From positions 1 to 64,000 of the forward strand of contig NZ_JAJGZV010000004.1 of assembly GCF_020805785.1 (NCBI RefSeq): a stretch of 64,000 nucleotides of DNA, read 5' to 3'. Under the pieces are notes generated by a model that searched no databases, had not been told where the DNA came from, and was given only the letters and a program-made list of their open reading frames with translations. Shown piece by piece: positions 17,249 through 26,770 of the stretch; position 1 is the first letter of the stretch, and each line of letters begins with the position of its first letter. Position numbers and translations under genes: made by a program. This DNA comes from Flavobacterium chungbukense. GTDB taxonomy: Bacteria > Bacteroidota > Bacteroidia > Flavobacteriales > Flavobacteriaceae.

Positions 17249-17267
17249 AATTAATTTGTTATAATTT

Positions 17268-17317
17268 GGAACAGCAAATATACAAAAAAATGTTCTTGTC
17301 TGTGCTAATTTTGTTCC
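17268..17317. promoter_or_regulatory. Divergent promoters with shared TGTTCC operators
   Basis: Plus strand: -7 box TAATTTTG at 17306-17313 overlaps TGTTCC at 17312-17317, ahead of dinB. Minus strand: -7 box TATATTTG at 17282-17275 is followed by TGTTCC at 17273-17268, ahead of the repressor. A third half-site TGTTCT lies at 17291-17296. A repressor bound to these half-sites would cover both start regions. No clear -33 TTG on either side. Confidence 0.6.
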
Positions 17318-17336
17318 ATACAAAAACAAAAGGAAA

Positions 17337-18518
17337 ATGGCACGGGCAATTGTACATATGGATCTGGATACCTTTTTTGTATCCTGCGAAAGACGCACAA
17401 ACTCTGAACTCAACGGAATTCCGCTTATTATAGGTGGCGGAGATCGTGGTGTTGTGGCTTCTTGCTCTTATGAAGCCCGTAAATTTGGAGTACGTTCTGC
17501 CATGCCAATTCGTATGGCATTAAAACTTTGTCCTGACGCAAAAGTGATGAAAGGCGACATGGAATTGTACTCGCAACTCTCTCATGATGTTACCGAAATT
17601 CTTCAGGAAAAAGCACCCGTTTTAGAAAAAGCAAGTGTCGACGAATTTTATCTGGATATTACCGGAATGGATAAATTTCACGGCAGTTATAAATGGACCA
17701 ATGAACTGGCTCAAAAAGTGATTAAAGAAACAGGACTTCCGATTAGTTTTTCATTATCCATCAATAAAACCGTTTCTAAAATTGCGACTGGAGAAGGCAA
17801 ACCTGTCGGAAACCTTCAAATTCCGGAGCAAGGTGTGCAAGATTTTTTAAATCCGTTATCGATTCAGAAAATTCCAATGGTCGGAGCTGTTACTTTTCAG
17901 CTTTTGTCTCGAATTGGTGTTCGTAAAATTCAGACTTTGGCCGAAATGCCTGCTGAAGTTTTACAACAGATGATTGGTAAAAATGGTCTAGAACTTTGGA
18001 AAAAAGCACACGGAATTGATCACACACCTGTTGAACCTTACACAGAAAGAAAATCAATTTCTACCGAAACTACTTTTTCTCAGGACACTATCGATCTTGC
18101 CAAATTGAGAAGAATATTATTAGGAATGGTCGAGAAACTGGCTTTTCAGCTTCGTGCTGAACAATGGTTAACCTCAACCGTTACCGTTAAAATACGTTAC
18201 GCTAATTTTGATACCGAAACCAAACAATGCCGAGTGGCTTATACTTCAGCAGATCATGTTTTGACGAAAAATGTAATAGAGCTTTTTGAAAAAGTCTATC
18301 AGCGTCGTATGCGTCTGCGCTTGATTGGTGTTCGCTTTAGCGGATTGGTTCGAGGTACTTATCAAATTGATCTTTTTGAAGATACTCAGGAAATGTTATC
18401 CCTTTATGAAGCGATGGACAAGATGAAAAGCCGTTATGGTTTTGATGCTGTAATGCGCTGTGCAGGAGCTTCTTTTAAACCCAATACTAAAGACGAAATT
18501 TTAAAACGTAAAAAATAA
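17337..18518 (+). CDS. Y-family DNA polymerase (DinB/ImuB-like)
   Basis: A 393-residue lesion-bypass polymerase. Catalytic acidic residues are in place: MDLDTFF (Asp9) and SVDEFYLD (Asp102, Glu103), so it should be active, unlike ImuB, which usually lacks them. A helix-hairpin-helix region follows near 180-210, then the little-finger domain, and a likely beta-clamp motif QIDLF at 343-347. Its stop codon overlaps the start of dnaE (TAATG), so the two polymerases are made together. Expected to copy past damaged bases with errors. Likely repressed by the divergent S24 protein. Confidence 0.93.
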   Translation: MARAIVHMDLDTFFVSCERRTNSELNGIPLIIGGGDRGVVASCSYEARKFGVRSAMPIRMALKLCPDAKVMKGDMELYSQLSHDVTEILQEKAPVLEKASVDEFYLDITGMDKFHGSYKWTNELAQKVIKETGLPISFSLSINKTVSKIATGEGKPVGNLQIPEQGVQDFLNPLSIQKIPMVGAVTFQLLSRIGVRKIQTLAEMPAEVLQQMIGKNGLELWKKAHGIDHTPVEPYTERKSISTETTFSQDTIDLAKLRRILLGMVEKLAFQLRAEQWLTSTVTVKIRYANFDTETKQCRVAYTSADHVLTKNVIELFEKVYQRRMRLRLIGVRFSGLVRGTYQIDLFEDTQEMLSLYEAMDKMKSRYGFDAVMRCAGASFKPNTKDEILKRKK

Positions 18519-21500
18519 TGTATCTCAATTGTCATTCTTACCATTCATTACGTTACGGCACAATTCCGCTTCAGGAATTGATTGCTGAAGCTGTCTCGTA
18601 TGGTGTAAAAACAATGGCATTGACGGATATTAATACCGTTACCGGAATTTATGATTTTATAAAAGCATGCCAAGAAAAAGAAATTAAACCTCTAATCGGA
18701 ATGGAATTTCGATGCAATCATCAATTTCGATATATTGGTTTGGCTCAAAATGCAGAGGGTTTGGCCGAAATGAATGTTTTTCTAACTGAACATAATTTCA
18801 GTGGAGAAACTTTGCCATTGATTGCTCCCAAATTTAAGTCGGTTTTTGTGATTTATACTTTAGAAAATGCTCCAAAAGTGCTTCGCGAAAATGAATTTAT
18901 CGGCATTCGTCCTGAAGAAGTTTCGAGGCTTTTTACATCGGAACATAAAAATAAAACCTCCCAAATGGTGGTTTTACAGCCTGTAACTTTTAGAACCAAA
19001 ACAGAATACAATCTGCATAAAATTCTTCGAGCTATTGATACCAATATTATTTTATCCAAACTCACAGAATCTGATCACTGCAAGATTTCTGATGTAATGC
19101 AACCTGTAGAGTCTCTTTTGCCTTTTTATGAAAAATATCCTGAAATTATAATCAATACCCAGAAAATCATTGATTCCTGCCATTTTGAATATGAATTTGG
19201 TATTCCAAGAAATAAAAAATTCTATACCGAAAGCCGTCAGGAAGATTTAGAAAAGTTGACCGAATTGGCTTGGGAAGGATTTGAAAAACGTTATGGAAAC
19301 GAAAATCCAGAAGCAAAAGCCCGTGTAGAAAAAGAATTAAAAGTGATTGATGAATTGGAATTCAGCGGTTATTTTTTAATTACTTGGGATATCATTCAAT
19401 ACAGCAACAGTCAAGGATTTATGCACATCGGGCGCGGAAGCGGAGCCAACAGCATTATAGCTTATTGTCTCGGAATTACGGATATCTGTCCAATCGAACT
19501 CGATTTATATTTTGAACGTTTTTTAAACCTCAACCGTAAAACTCCTCCCGATTTTGACATTGACTGGAGCTGGCAGGAGCGCAACGTAATTCTAGAATAT
19601 ATATTTAAAAAATACGGTAAAGATCATGTTGCTTTTTGTGGCACGAATGTCGAGTTCAAGTACCGATCTATTTATAGAGAAGTGGGTAAAGTTTTTGGAC
19701 TTCCAAAAGAAGAATTAGACATTTTAGCCAAAAATCCGCAAGAACTTCATCCTACAAACAAAGTAGTGAGGATGGTTCAACAATACGGAAAAATGATGGA
19801 AAAATATCCAAACCAACGTAGTATGCATGCGTGTGGAATTCTGATTTCTGAAGAACCAATTACCAATTACACGCCTTTAGAAATGCCTCCAAAAGGATTT
19901 CCAATCGTGCTTTTTGACATGCATATTGCAGAAGAAATTGGTTTTGAAAAATTCGATATTCTGAGTCAACGAGGAATCGGTCATATTGATGACAGCGTAA
20001 AACTGATTATGAAAAACCGAGGGATAAAAGTGGATATTCGCAACACTTCGATTTCTAAAGACGAAGCGGTTTGCAATTCTTATTTAGCAAAAGGCCATAC
20101 AATTGGCTGTTTTTATATTGAAAGTCCCGCGATGCGTGGTTTATTACGCCGTTTGAATTGTGATAATTATAAAATTCTAGTGGCTGCTTCGTCGATTATT
20201 CGTCCCGGAGTTGCGCAATCTGGAATGATGAAAGAGTATATCTTTCGCCATAATAATCCAACACAATTTGAGTATTTTCATGAGGTTTTCAAAGAACATC
20301 TGGGAGAAACTTACGGCATTATGGTCTATCAAGAAGATGTGATTAAAATTGCCCAGCATTACGGCGGACTTCCCGCTGCTGACGGTGATATTTTACGTCG
20401 CGCCATGTCTGGAAAAGGAAGATCTCTAGAGGCGCTGCAAAAAGTAAAAGATAATTTCTTTGCCAGCTGTGCTCAAAAAGGGCATCCGTTAGAATTAAGT
20501 CAGGAAATTTACCGTCAGATCGAATCTTTTGCTGGATATTCTTTCTGCAAAGCGCACTCGGCTTCTTATGCGGTTGAGAGTTATCAAAGTTTGTATTTGA
20601 AAGTAAATTTTCCTGTCGAATTTATGACCGCTGTAATCAATAATCAGGGCGGGTTTTATAGAACTGAAGTGTATGTACATGAAGCACGAATGTCTGGCGG
20701 AACAGTTCATAATCCGTGTGTGAATAAAAGCGAATACCAAACTACTTTATACGGTACCGATATTTATCTCGGTTTTATGCACATTCAAAGTCTTGAATCG
20801 AAAACGGCACATTTAATTGAAGAAGACCGAAATAAAAATGGCGATTATATTTCGTTGGAAGATTTTATCAATCGAATTCCAATAGGAATTGAAAGCATTA
20901 AAACTTTGATATTTATGGGTGCTTTCCGTTTTACAGAAAAAACTAAAAATCAGCTTTTGGTTATTGCAAGTTTGCTTTTAAACAATTTTAAACCTGAAAA
21001 TAGAGCCTTAAAACTTTTGCAGGAACCTGTTAAAGAATACAAATTGCCAACCTTGGAACGTTCTGTTTTTGAAGATGCATTTGACGAAATCGAATTGTTA
21101 AGTTTTCCTGTTTCGTGTACTGTTTTTGACATTTTACAAACCAAATATCGCGGTGATGTGATGGCGAAAGATTTAGTAAAACACCATAAAAAACAGGTTA
21201 GAATGCTGGCATATTTAATTTCCAGAAAACATGTTCCGACTAAAAAAGGTACGATGTATTTTGGAACTTGGATCGATCATGAAGGCACTTATTTTGATAC
21301 AGCACACTTTCCAGATAGTTTAGAGCAACATCCTTTTCAAGGTGGCGGCTGTTATCTATTGTTAGGAAATGTCGAAGTCGATTATCATTTTCCAACAATT
21401 ACAATTATTAAAATGGCAAAAATGCCTTTTATTCCAGATCCACGTTATATGGATTCAAAAGATCAATATAGAACACAAAATCAGATTAAAGAAGATATAA

Positions 21501-21571
21501 GCCTAACCCATAGAAAACCTTATCCGTCTGAACATGAGATTAATTTGCCGAGACATAGAATGAAGTTTTAG
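18518..21571 (+). CDS. Second DNA polymerase III alpha subunit (DnaE2-like)
   Basis: A 1017-residue C-family polymerase. It starts with a PHP domain (CHSYHS at 5-10), has GRGSGANSIIAYCLGIT at 305-321 and the catalytic aspartates in PDFDID (344-349), then palm, fingers (FCKAHSASYAVESYQSLYLK region, shown here only in part) and helix-hairpin-helix, ending with a short OB-like region. It is shorter than replicative DnaE (about 1160 or more). Overlap with the DinB-like gene and an SOS-type repressor point to a role in damage-induced DNA synthesis like DnaE2/ImuC. No ImuA-like gene is present. Confidence 0.9.
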   Translation: MYLNCHSYHSLRYGTIPLQELIAEAVSYGVKTMALTDINTVTGIYDFIKACQEKEIKPLIGMEFRCNHQFRYIGLAQNAEGLAEMNVFLTEHNFSGETLPLIAPKFKSVFVIYTLENAPKVLRENEFIGIRPEEVSRLFTSEHKNKTSQMVVLQPVTFRTKTEYNLHKILRAIDTNIILSKLTESDHCKISDVMQPVESLLPFYEKYPEIIINTQKIIDSCHFEYEFGIPRNKKFYTESRQEDLEKLTELAWEGFEKRYGNENPEAKARVEKELKVIDELEFSGYFLITWDIIQYSNSQGFMHIGRGSGANSIIAYCLGITDICPIELDLYFERFLNLNRKTPPDFDIDWSWQERNVILEYIFKKYGKDHVAFCGTNVEFKYRSIYREVGKVFGLPKEELDILAKNPQELHPTNKVVRMVQQYGKMMEKYPNQRSMHACGILISEEPITNYTPLEMPPKGFPIVLFDMHIAEEIGFEKFDILSQRGIGHIDDSVKLIMKNRGIKVDIRNTSISKDEAVCNSYLAKGHTIGCFYIESPAMRGLLRRLNCDNYKILVAASSIIRPGVAQSGMMKEYIFRHNNPTQFEYFHEVFKEHLGETYGIMVYQEDVIKIAQHYGGLPAADGDILRRAMSGKGRSLEALQKVKDNFFASCAQKGHPLELSQEIYRQIESFAGYSFCKAHSASYAVESYQSLYLKVNFPVEFMTAVINNQGGFYRTEVYVHEARMSGGTVHNPCVNKSEYQTTLYGTDIYLGFMHIQSLESKTAHLIEEDRNKNGDYISLEDFINRIPIGIESIKTLIFMGAFRFTEKTKNQLLVIASLLLNNFKPENRALKLLQEPVKEYKLPTLERSVFEDAFDEIELLSFPVSCTVFDILQTKYRGDVMAKDLVKHHKKQVRMLAYLISRKHVPTKKGTMYFGTWIDHEGTYFDTAHFPDSLEQHPFQGGGCYLLLGNVEVDYHFPTITIIKMAKMPFIPDPRYMDSKDQYRTQNQIKEDISLTHRKPYPSEHEINLPRHRMKF

Positions 21572-21574
21572 TGT

Positions 21575-21640
21575 TCAGTCTCAGTCGCAGTATTCAGTAA
21601 AACACTGAGACTGAGAACTGCGACTTAAAACTGAAAACTA
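21575..21640. repeat. Short repeat cassette of CAGT/ACTG words
   Basis: CAGTCTCAGT near 21586 pairs with ACTGAGACTG at 21604-21613, and AGTCGCAGT pairs with ACTGCGACT nearby. A relative of the same words lies at 49520-49570 between rpoB and rpoC. It sits between dnaE and the nuclease gene without a T-run, so read-through is possible. Confidence 0.55.
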
Positions 21641-21677
21641 AAAAAAATAACTAAAGAAGAACCTACGTTATATAAAG

Positions 21678-23057
21678 ATGAAAAATACGGAATATGCTAT
21701 AGTCGATATTGAAACCACAGGCGGAAATGCAAGTGGCAGCCGCATTACAGAAATTGCAATTATTATTCATGATGGCAAAAATGTGCTGGATCGTTATGAA
21801 ACACTTGTAAATCCAGAGAAAGAAATACCACTTTCTATTTTTGGTTTAACAGGCATTAATAACGAAATGGTAGCCAATGCGCCAATTTTTGATGATATTT
21901 CGGAGAAAGTTCTCGAAATGCTGACTGATCGTATTTTTGTTGCGCATAATGTCAATTTCGATTATTCATTTGTCCATCATCAGTTAGAACAAGCCGGCTT
22001 TAAATGGTCTGCCAAAAAACTCTGTACTGTTCGTGCAGCCAGAAAAATCAGACCCGGATTAGGTTCTTACAGCTTAGGAAATCTTTGCAACTCTTTGAAT
22101 ATTTCTTTAGAAAACAGACATCGCGCCGGCGGAGATGCAGATGCGACTGCAATGCTTTTTTCTCTCTTAATGGAATGGGACGATGCAGGAGAAATTGAAA
22201 AAATGATCAAAAAAACGGCACAAGATCAGCGTTTGCCTCCTAACCTGCCTCCTGATGATTTTAATAATTTGCCCGAAAAACCGGGAGTCTATTATTTTTA
22301 TAATCAAGCGAAAAAAGTAATTTACGTTGGAAAAGCGATTAATTTAAAAAAACGTGTCACTTCTCATTTCACTGGAAATAATATTAATCCGCAAAGACAG
22401 CATTTTTTGCGAGATATTCACGGAATCTCTTTTGAAGTCTGTGCAACCGAATTAATGGCGCTTTTACTAGAATGCACCGAAATCAAAAAATTATGGCCGA
22501 CTTACAACAGAGCCTTAAAACGTTTTGAAGCAAAATTCGGTATTTACCAATATGAAGCCCGAAATGGTTATAAATATCTTGCCATTGGAAAAGTAAGTAA
22601 ATTTCAGGTTTGCATTCATGAATTTAGCACTTTATACGAAGGTATCAATTTACTTCGAAGTCTGGCAGAACGATTTGAAATAGATCATCGCTTCTGCAAA
22701 TATTCAAAAACTGAAGAAGGAGAATTATTCTATAATAATGAAGTAAAAAGTCTGCCTGACGTTATATCCCATAATGCACAAGTCGATAACGCAATTGATT
22801 ATTTGTTAAACAACAGACCTTCTTTTGCTATTATCGACAAAGGAAAATCAAAAGAAGAACGCAGTTGTGTCTGGATTGAAAACGGACATTTTTATGGCAT
22901 GGGATATCTGCCTTCTGACATTTCCATTCATGAAGCTTCAGAAGTAAAAAATTATGTTACGCCTTATAAAAGCAATCAGTATATAGAACAGTTGATTTTT
23001 ACCTACGCAGAAAAACATCCTGGAAAAGTATATTTTAAAAAGCATTTCTTAACCTAA
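21678..23057 (+). CDS. DEDDh exonuclease fused to GIY-YIG nuclease domain
   Basis: A 459-residue fusion. Residues 5-165 are a DnaQ-type 3'-5' exonuclease: DIETTG (Asp9, Glu11), HNVNFDYSF, and RHRAGGDADAT with the final His and Asp. Residues about 200-280 are a GIY-YIG domain of UvrC/Cho type: PGVYYFYNQ then IYVGKAINLKKRV. The C-terminal part has no motif I recognise. Related proteins are annotated as DNA polymerase III epsilon/UvrC-like. Its place after the two polymerases suggests proofreading or incision at lesions for this set. Same direction, 106 bp after dnaE. Confidence 0.9.
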   Translation: MKNTEYAIVDIETTGGNASGSRITEIAIIIHDGKNVLDRYETLVNPEKEIPLSIFGLTGINNEMVANAPIFDDISEKVLEMLTDRIFVAHNVNFDYSFVHHQLEQAGFKWSAKKLCTVRAARKIRPGLGSYSLGNLCNSLNISLENRHRAGGDADATAMLFSLLMEWDDAGEIEKMIKKTAQDQRLPPNLPPDDFNNLPEKPGVYYFYNQAKKVIYVGKAINLKKRVTSHFTGNNINPQRQHFLRDIHGISFEVCATELMALLLECTEIKKLWPTYNRALKRFEAKFGIYQYEARNGYKYLAIGKVSKFQVCIHEFSTLYEGINLLRSLAERFEIDHRFCKYSKTEEGELFYNNEVKSLPDVISHNAQVDNAIDYLLNNRPSFAIIDKGKSKEERSCVWIENGHFYGMGYLPSDISIHEASEVKNYVTPYKSNQYIEQLIFTYAEKHPGKVYFKKHFLT

Positions 23058-23098
23058 AATCAAGTTAGAGAAAAATAGAGCTATAAAAAATCAAAATT

Positions 23099-23725
23099 AT
23101 GACACTATTTAGCGACACCGAATTATTTACGACTGGACACGCAGGTAAAAAAATATTTGATCTTCCGGACTGTGACCTGATTCTGATTGATAATTTTTTT
23201 AGCAAAGAAGAATCAGATGCTTTCTATGAAAGAATACTGCGCAAAACTAAATGGAAAGAATATGAAATGGAAGTTTATGATAAAACGTATACTGTTCCCC
23301 GCATGATATCATGGTACGAAGACAAAGATAATCCTGGCGCAGATCCAAACGGACCTGACTGGACGTATGAATTATTAAAAATCAGAAGCCGTGTAGAGAA
23401 AGAAACCAAGCTTGATTTTAATAGTCTGCTGTTAAATTTATACCGAAACGGAAAAGACGGCGTAGGCTGGCACAGCGATAGGGAAGACAAATCTGGCAAA
23501 GACCCAATTATTGCTTCTGTGACTTTTGGAGAAACAAGAATGTTTAAACTTCGTCATAAATTTAGGAAAGATATTCCGTTGGTCGAAATACCGCTTCATC
23601 ATGGTTCTTTCTTACTAATGGCGGGAACTACCAATAGTTTTTGGCAACACCACGTTCCTAAAACGGCACGTAAAGTTTTACCTAGAATTAATTTAACTTT
23701 TAGGCAAACGCAACGTAATACGTAA
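23099..23725 (+). CDS. AlkB-like 2-oxoglutarate/Fe(II) dioxygenase
   Basis: A 208-residue protein of the AlkB family, which removes alkyl groups from DNA or RNA bases by oxidation. Seen: NLYRNGKDGVGWHSD with the iron-binding His and Asp, a second histidine in WQHHVPKT, and the arginine in LPRINLTFR that binds 2-oxoglutarate. Length fits the family. It lies 41 bp after the exonuclease gene and closes the island, consistent with a repair role after alkylation. Confidence 0.93.
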   Translation: MTLFSDTELFTTGHAGKKIFDLPDCDLILIDNFFSKEESDAFYERILRKTKWKEYEMEVYDKTYTVPRMISWYEDKDNPGADPNGPDWTYELLKIRSRVEKETKLDFNSLLLNLYRNGKDGVGWHSDREDKSGKDPIIASVTFGETRMFKLRHKFRKDIPLVEIPLHHGSFLLMAGTTNSFWQHHVPKTARKVLPRINLTFRQTQRNT

Positions 23726-23846
23726 GTCATTAGGAACTAAAAACTAGCTGATTTATTAGCTCAATACCGATGAGGAAAATTCTGTCGAAAAAAGTTAAAA
23801 TACTGATTGTATGAACGTTTTATTAGGCTGAACCCTCCTTTTTTAC

Positions 23847-23854
23847 TATTTTTG
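23847..23854 (+). promoter_or_regulatory. -7 element for the DUF1810 gene
   Basis: TATTTTTG followed by CAACC, matching TAnnTTTG, 28 bp before the ATG at 23883. No clear -33 TTG. Confidence 0.5.
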
Positions 23855-23882
23855 CAACCTTTTAAAAATATATAATACCGTA

Positions 23883-24344
23883 ATGGCTTATTCAAACAAC
23901 GATTTATCGCGTTTTTTAGATGCGCAAAACAAACTTTATCTTACCGCTCTTTCTGAAATCAGTAAAGGGAAAAAAGAAACACATTGGATGTGGTTTATTT
24001 TTCCGCAAATTAAAGGTTTAGGCAAAAGCGATACAGCTAATCTTTATGCCATTAACGATTTAAAAGAAGCTACAGATTACTTGGGACATCCAATTCTTGG
24101 GAAACATTTAATCGAAATTTCAGAGCTTTTATTGACTTTTAAAAGAAAATCGGCTGATGGAATTTTCGGAGATTTAGATGCTCGAAAATTACGTTCGTGC
24201 ATGACTTTATTTTCAGTGGTAGAAAATGCAAATCCGATATTTCAGGAAATTTTAGAAGCTTTCTTTTCGGGAGAAAAAGATCCGTTGACTTTGTCTATTA
24301 TTAATTCAACTATAAAATCATCTACTGAGCCAGTTGTCGTTTAA
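23883..24344 (+). CDS. DUF1810 family protein
   Basis: A 153-residue soluble protein of the DUF1810 family. Typical are RFLDAQ near residue 10, the aromatic motif HWMWFIFPQIKGLG at about 38-51, and DARKLRSCMTLF near 100. The function of the family is not established to my knowledge. It has its own promoter and terminator, so it is a single-gene unit. Confidence 0.9.
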   Translation: MAYSNNDLSRFLDAQNKLYLTALSEISKGKKETHWMWFIFPQIKGLGKSDTANLYAINDLKEATDYLGHPILGKHLIEISELLLTFKRKSADGIFGDLDARKLRSCMTLFSVVENANPIFQEILEAFFSGEKDPLTLSIINSTIKSSTEPVVV

Positions 24345-24374
24345 TCGATACACTCTATTTTTGATTGTTACATC

Positions 24375-24410
24375 AAAAGGCATTGCTTAATTGCAGTGCC
24401 TTTTTTTTTT
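24375..24410 (+). terminator. Terminator of the DUF1810 gene
   Basis: AAGGCATTGC, loop TTAATT, GCAGTGCCTT followed by ten or more T. Confidence 0.85.
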
Positions 24411-24511
24411 GAATTATCGTTTCGTAAATAATCAATGTTTAGTAGAAATTATTCAATTTAAAGGAATTAGTCCTAACTTGCATAAATTCAACCTCAAACC
24501 TAAACCACATT

Positions 24512-24922
24512 ATGACCGAAAAAATCAAAACATTACAAATTATTCATCTTGCTATTTGTGCTGGAACCATTCTTGCGTACTTTTTTGTTGGTGAAATTTC
24601 TCTTGAAAAATTAAAAATTCCTGACGTTAGCACTCTCTCCATTATTTATACTCTAATTCCGATTTTGGCTTATATTATAAGTACTTTTTTATTCCGATCA
24701 CAAATCAAACAAATTGATCCTAAACTAAAACTCGAAGACAAACTACCTTTTTATCAAGCAGCTTCTATCATGCGATGGGCTATTCTTGAAGGTGCCGCTT
24801 TTATTCTTTTATTTTTAAAACCAGACTATATTTTATTTGGTTTTCTTATTATCGTTTATCTTATTTTCTTAAGACCAACTGAAGAAAGAATTAAAAATGA
24901 TTTATCTGACAATAACTTCTAA
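24512..24922 (+). CDS. Small four-helix membrane protein
   Basis: A 136-residue protein I do not recognise by family. Four hydrophobic helices are visible near residues 9-27, 42-61, 85-101 and 106-123, with a charged loop (RSQIKQIDPKLKLEDK) between the second and third. No signal peptide. It ends at a strong bidirectional terminator shared with the convergent permease gene. No function is implied by its neighbours. Confidence 0.75.
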   Translation: MTEKIKTLQIIHLAICAGTILAYFFVGEISLEKLKIPDVSTLSIIYTLIPILAYIISTFLFRSQIKQIDPKLKLEDKLPFYQAASIMRWAILEGAAFILLFLKPDYILFGFLIIVYLIFLRPTEERIKNDLSDNNF

Positions 24923-24941
24923 ATCTTATTAGAATCATAAT

Positions 24942-24978
24942 AAAAAAAGCGTCTTGATAGTTACAAGACGCTTTTTTT
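24942..24978. terminator. Bidirectional terminator between convergent genes
   Basis: AAAAAAAGCGTCTTG, loop ATAGTTA, CAAGACGCTTTTTTT: a perfect stem with A-run and T-run, so it can stop transcripts from both sides. Confidence 0.92.
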
Positions 24979-25011
24979 ATAATTCTTTTTCAACTAAAAC
25001 CTTAGTCAAAT

Positions 25012-26424
25012 TTAGTTTTCTTTCGGTTTCGTTAAATAATAAACTGGAATTCCTGTTAACATAATCAACACACCCCAACCACAAGTTGAGAATTTAGTTA
25101 TCAATAAAGAAATACAAATCGCACTTGCAACAACAATGTACAACATTGGCAGAAATGGATATCCAAAAGCTTTATAAGGTCTTTCAGCATCAGGCATTTT
25201 TTTACGTAAAATAAAAATCCCATAAATTGTAAGGATATAGAAAATCAAAACGATGATGATCACAAAGTCTAGTAAATCGCCGTACTTACCCGTAAGACAA
25301 AGAGCCGATGCCCAGACACATTGCGCCCAAAGTGCCCATGCTGGTACACTTGATTCGTTTAAAACAGCTGCTTTTTTAAAAAACAAACCATCTTTTGCCA
25401 TTGTATAATATACTCGTGCTCCGGCCATAATTAATCCGTTATTACAAGCAAAAGTCGAAATCATAATCATAATTGCAATAATAAGCGTTCCAATATTTCC
25501 AAAAATGTATTGCGATGCTACAACTGCAACACGATCAGACTTGGCTGTTGCAATTTCATCCAATGGAATTACGGCCAGATACATAATATTAGTTAATACA
25601 TAAATAATGGTTACGATAAAAGTTCCCAGAAATAAACTCAAACCAACATTTCGCTGCGGATTCTTAATTTCACCCGCAATAAAAGTAACACCATTCCAGG
25701 CATCACTAGAGAATAATGACCCGACCATTGCGGCTGAAATTCCTGTTATCAACGCCGTTCCGCCAATTGGCAACCATGTTCCGCTTTCTGTATCAAACGC
25801 ACGAGTACTCCAAGCATCTGTCCAGTTAGCATCCCAAACAGAAGCTTTTGCCGCCAATGTTAATCCGAAGACAATCAATCCAAGCAACGATAAAATTTTG
25901 ATAATGGTAAGAACGGTTTGCAGAATCTTTCCGTTTTTTACGCCACGGCTATTTATATAAGTCAATAAAATTATCGTAAAAATCGAAACAAGCTGTGCTG
26001 CATTAAGTTTAAAAAAACCGATTTCATAAAGAATATTTTCATCGCTGAAAGGTTCGTATAAATAAGCAGCAAACTTAGAAAATGCTACACCCACTGCTGC
26101 AATTGTTCCCGTTTGTATTACAGCAAAAAAGCTCCATCCGTATAAAAAAGCAATTAATTTATTATATGCTTCTTTAAGATATACATATTGCCCTCCAGCT
26201 TTTGGAAACATAGAGCTCAATTCGCCATAACTTACGGCAGCGATTATTGTAATCAATCCTGAAATAAGCCAAATCAAGGTGAGCCATCCTGCAGATCCTA
26301 CACGTCTTGCGATATCGGCGCTTACAATAAATATCCCAGATCCTATCATAGAACCTACTACAAGCATAGTTCCGTCTAATAATCCGAGTTCTCTTTTAAA
26401 ATGTTCTTGTTCGTTTTCTTGCAT
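25012..26424 (-). CDS. APC-family amino-acid permease
   Basis: A 470-residue inner-membrane transporter with about twelve helices, of the amino acid-polyamine-organocation superfamily (LAT-like). Helix 1 has the family motif GSMIGSGIFI near residues 22-31, and YGELSSMFPKAGGQYVYL lies near 66-83. It probably moves amino acids by proton symport or exchange; the substrate cannot be told. A single-gene unit that shares its terminator with the convergent small membrane protein gene. Confidence 0.92.
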   Translation of the reverse strand: MQENEQEHFKRELGLLDGTMLVVGSMIGSGIFIVSADIARRVGSAGWLTLIWLISGLITIIAAVSYGELSSMFPKAGGQYVYLKEAYNKLIAFLYGWSFFAVIQTGTIAAVGVAFSKFAAYLYEPFSDENILYEIGFFKLNAAQLVSIFTIILLTYINSRGVKNGKILQTVLTIIKILSLLGLIVFGLTLAAKASVWDANWTDAWSTRAFDTESGTWLPIGGTALITGISAAMVGSLFSSDAWNGVTFIAGEIKNPQRNVGLSLFLGTFIVTIIYVLTNIMYLAVIPLDEIATAKSDRVAVVASQYIFGNIGTLIIAIMIMISTFACNNGLIMAGARVYYTMAKDGLFFKKAAVLNESSVPAWALWAQCVWASALCLTGKYGDLLDFVIIIVLIFYILTIYGIFILRKKMPDAERPYKAFGYPFLPMLYIVVASAICISLLITKFSTCGWGVLIMLTGIPVYYLTKPKEN

Positions 26425-26770
26425 TTTTATTGGTTTTGGGTTAGTTAAAGATATACTTTTTTTGGAAATACAAATCTTTTAATTCTAAATTCGCAATATT
26501 TTGAACCTATCCCTACGAGCCGGGCTTTCGGCTATATCTTTTATTCCAGTTTCCTTACATAAAAGCCCTTATACAAACAATACAATCACCTTTTTAATTC
26601 AATTAGAAAAAGTCAAATCATATAAAAGGGCTGTTATTTTTATCATCATGCAAGCAAATAAAAATCTGTTTTACGTCTTCACGTAAGTTTATACAATTTT
26701 ACCCAGTTACATTTGTAATTATCTAAACCAAAAATTTTCCCATTTAAAGTAAACTTATTTTTAAAGAACT
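26425..26770. other. Intergenic stretch with a candidate -7 element
   Basis: No gene. AAAAGCCCTTATA (near 26562) and TATAAAAGGGCT (26621-26632) form an imperfect inverted repeat. TACATTTG at 26708-26715 fits the -7 pattern and could serve the gene at 26771, 55 bp on. No -33 TTG at the expected distance. Confidence 0.4.

Noticed and set aside
17249-17413. N-terminal extension of the S24 repressor
   Set aside because: The in-frame upstream start lies inside the divergent polymerase gene, and homology begins at MSLFSDNIRALR, so the ATG at 17248 is used.
24391-24594. Open frame of 67 codons before the small membrane protein
   Set aside because: It starts inside the T-run region of a terminator, overlaps the next gene in another frame and has no domain.
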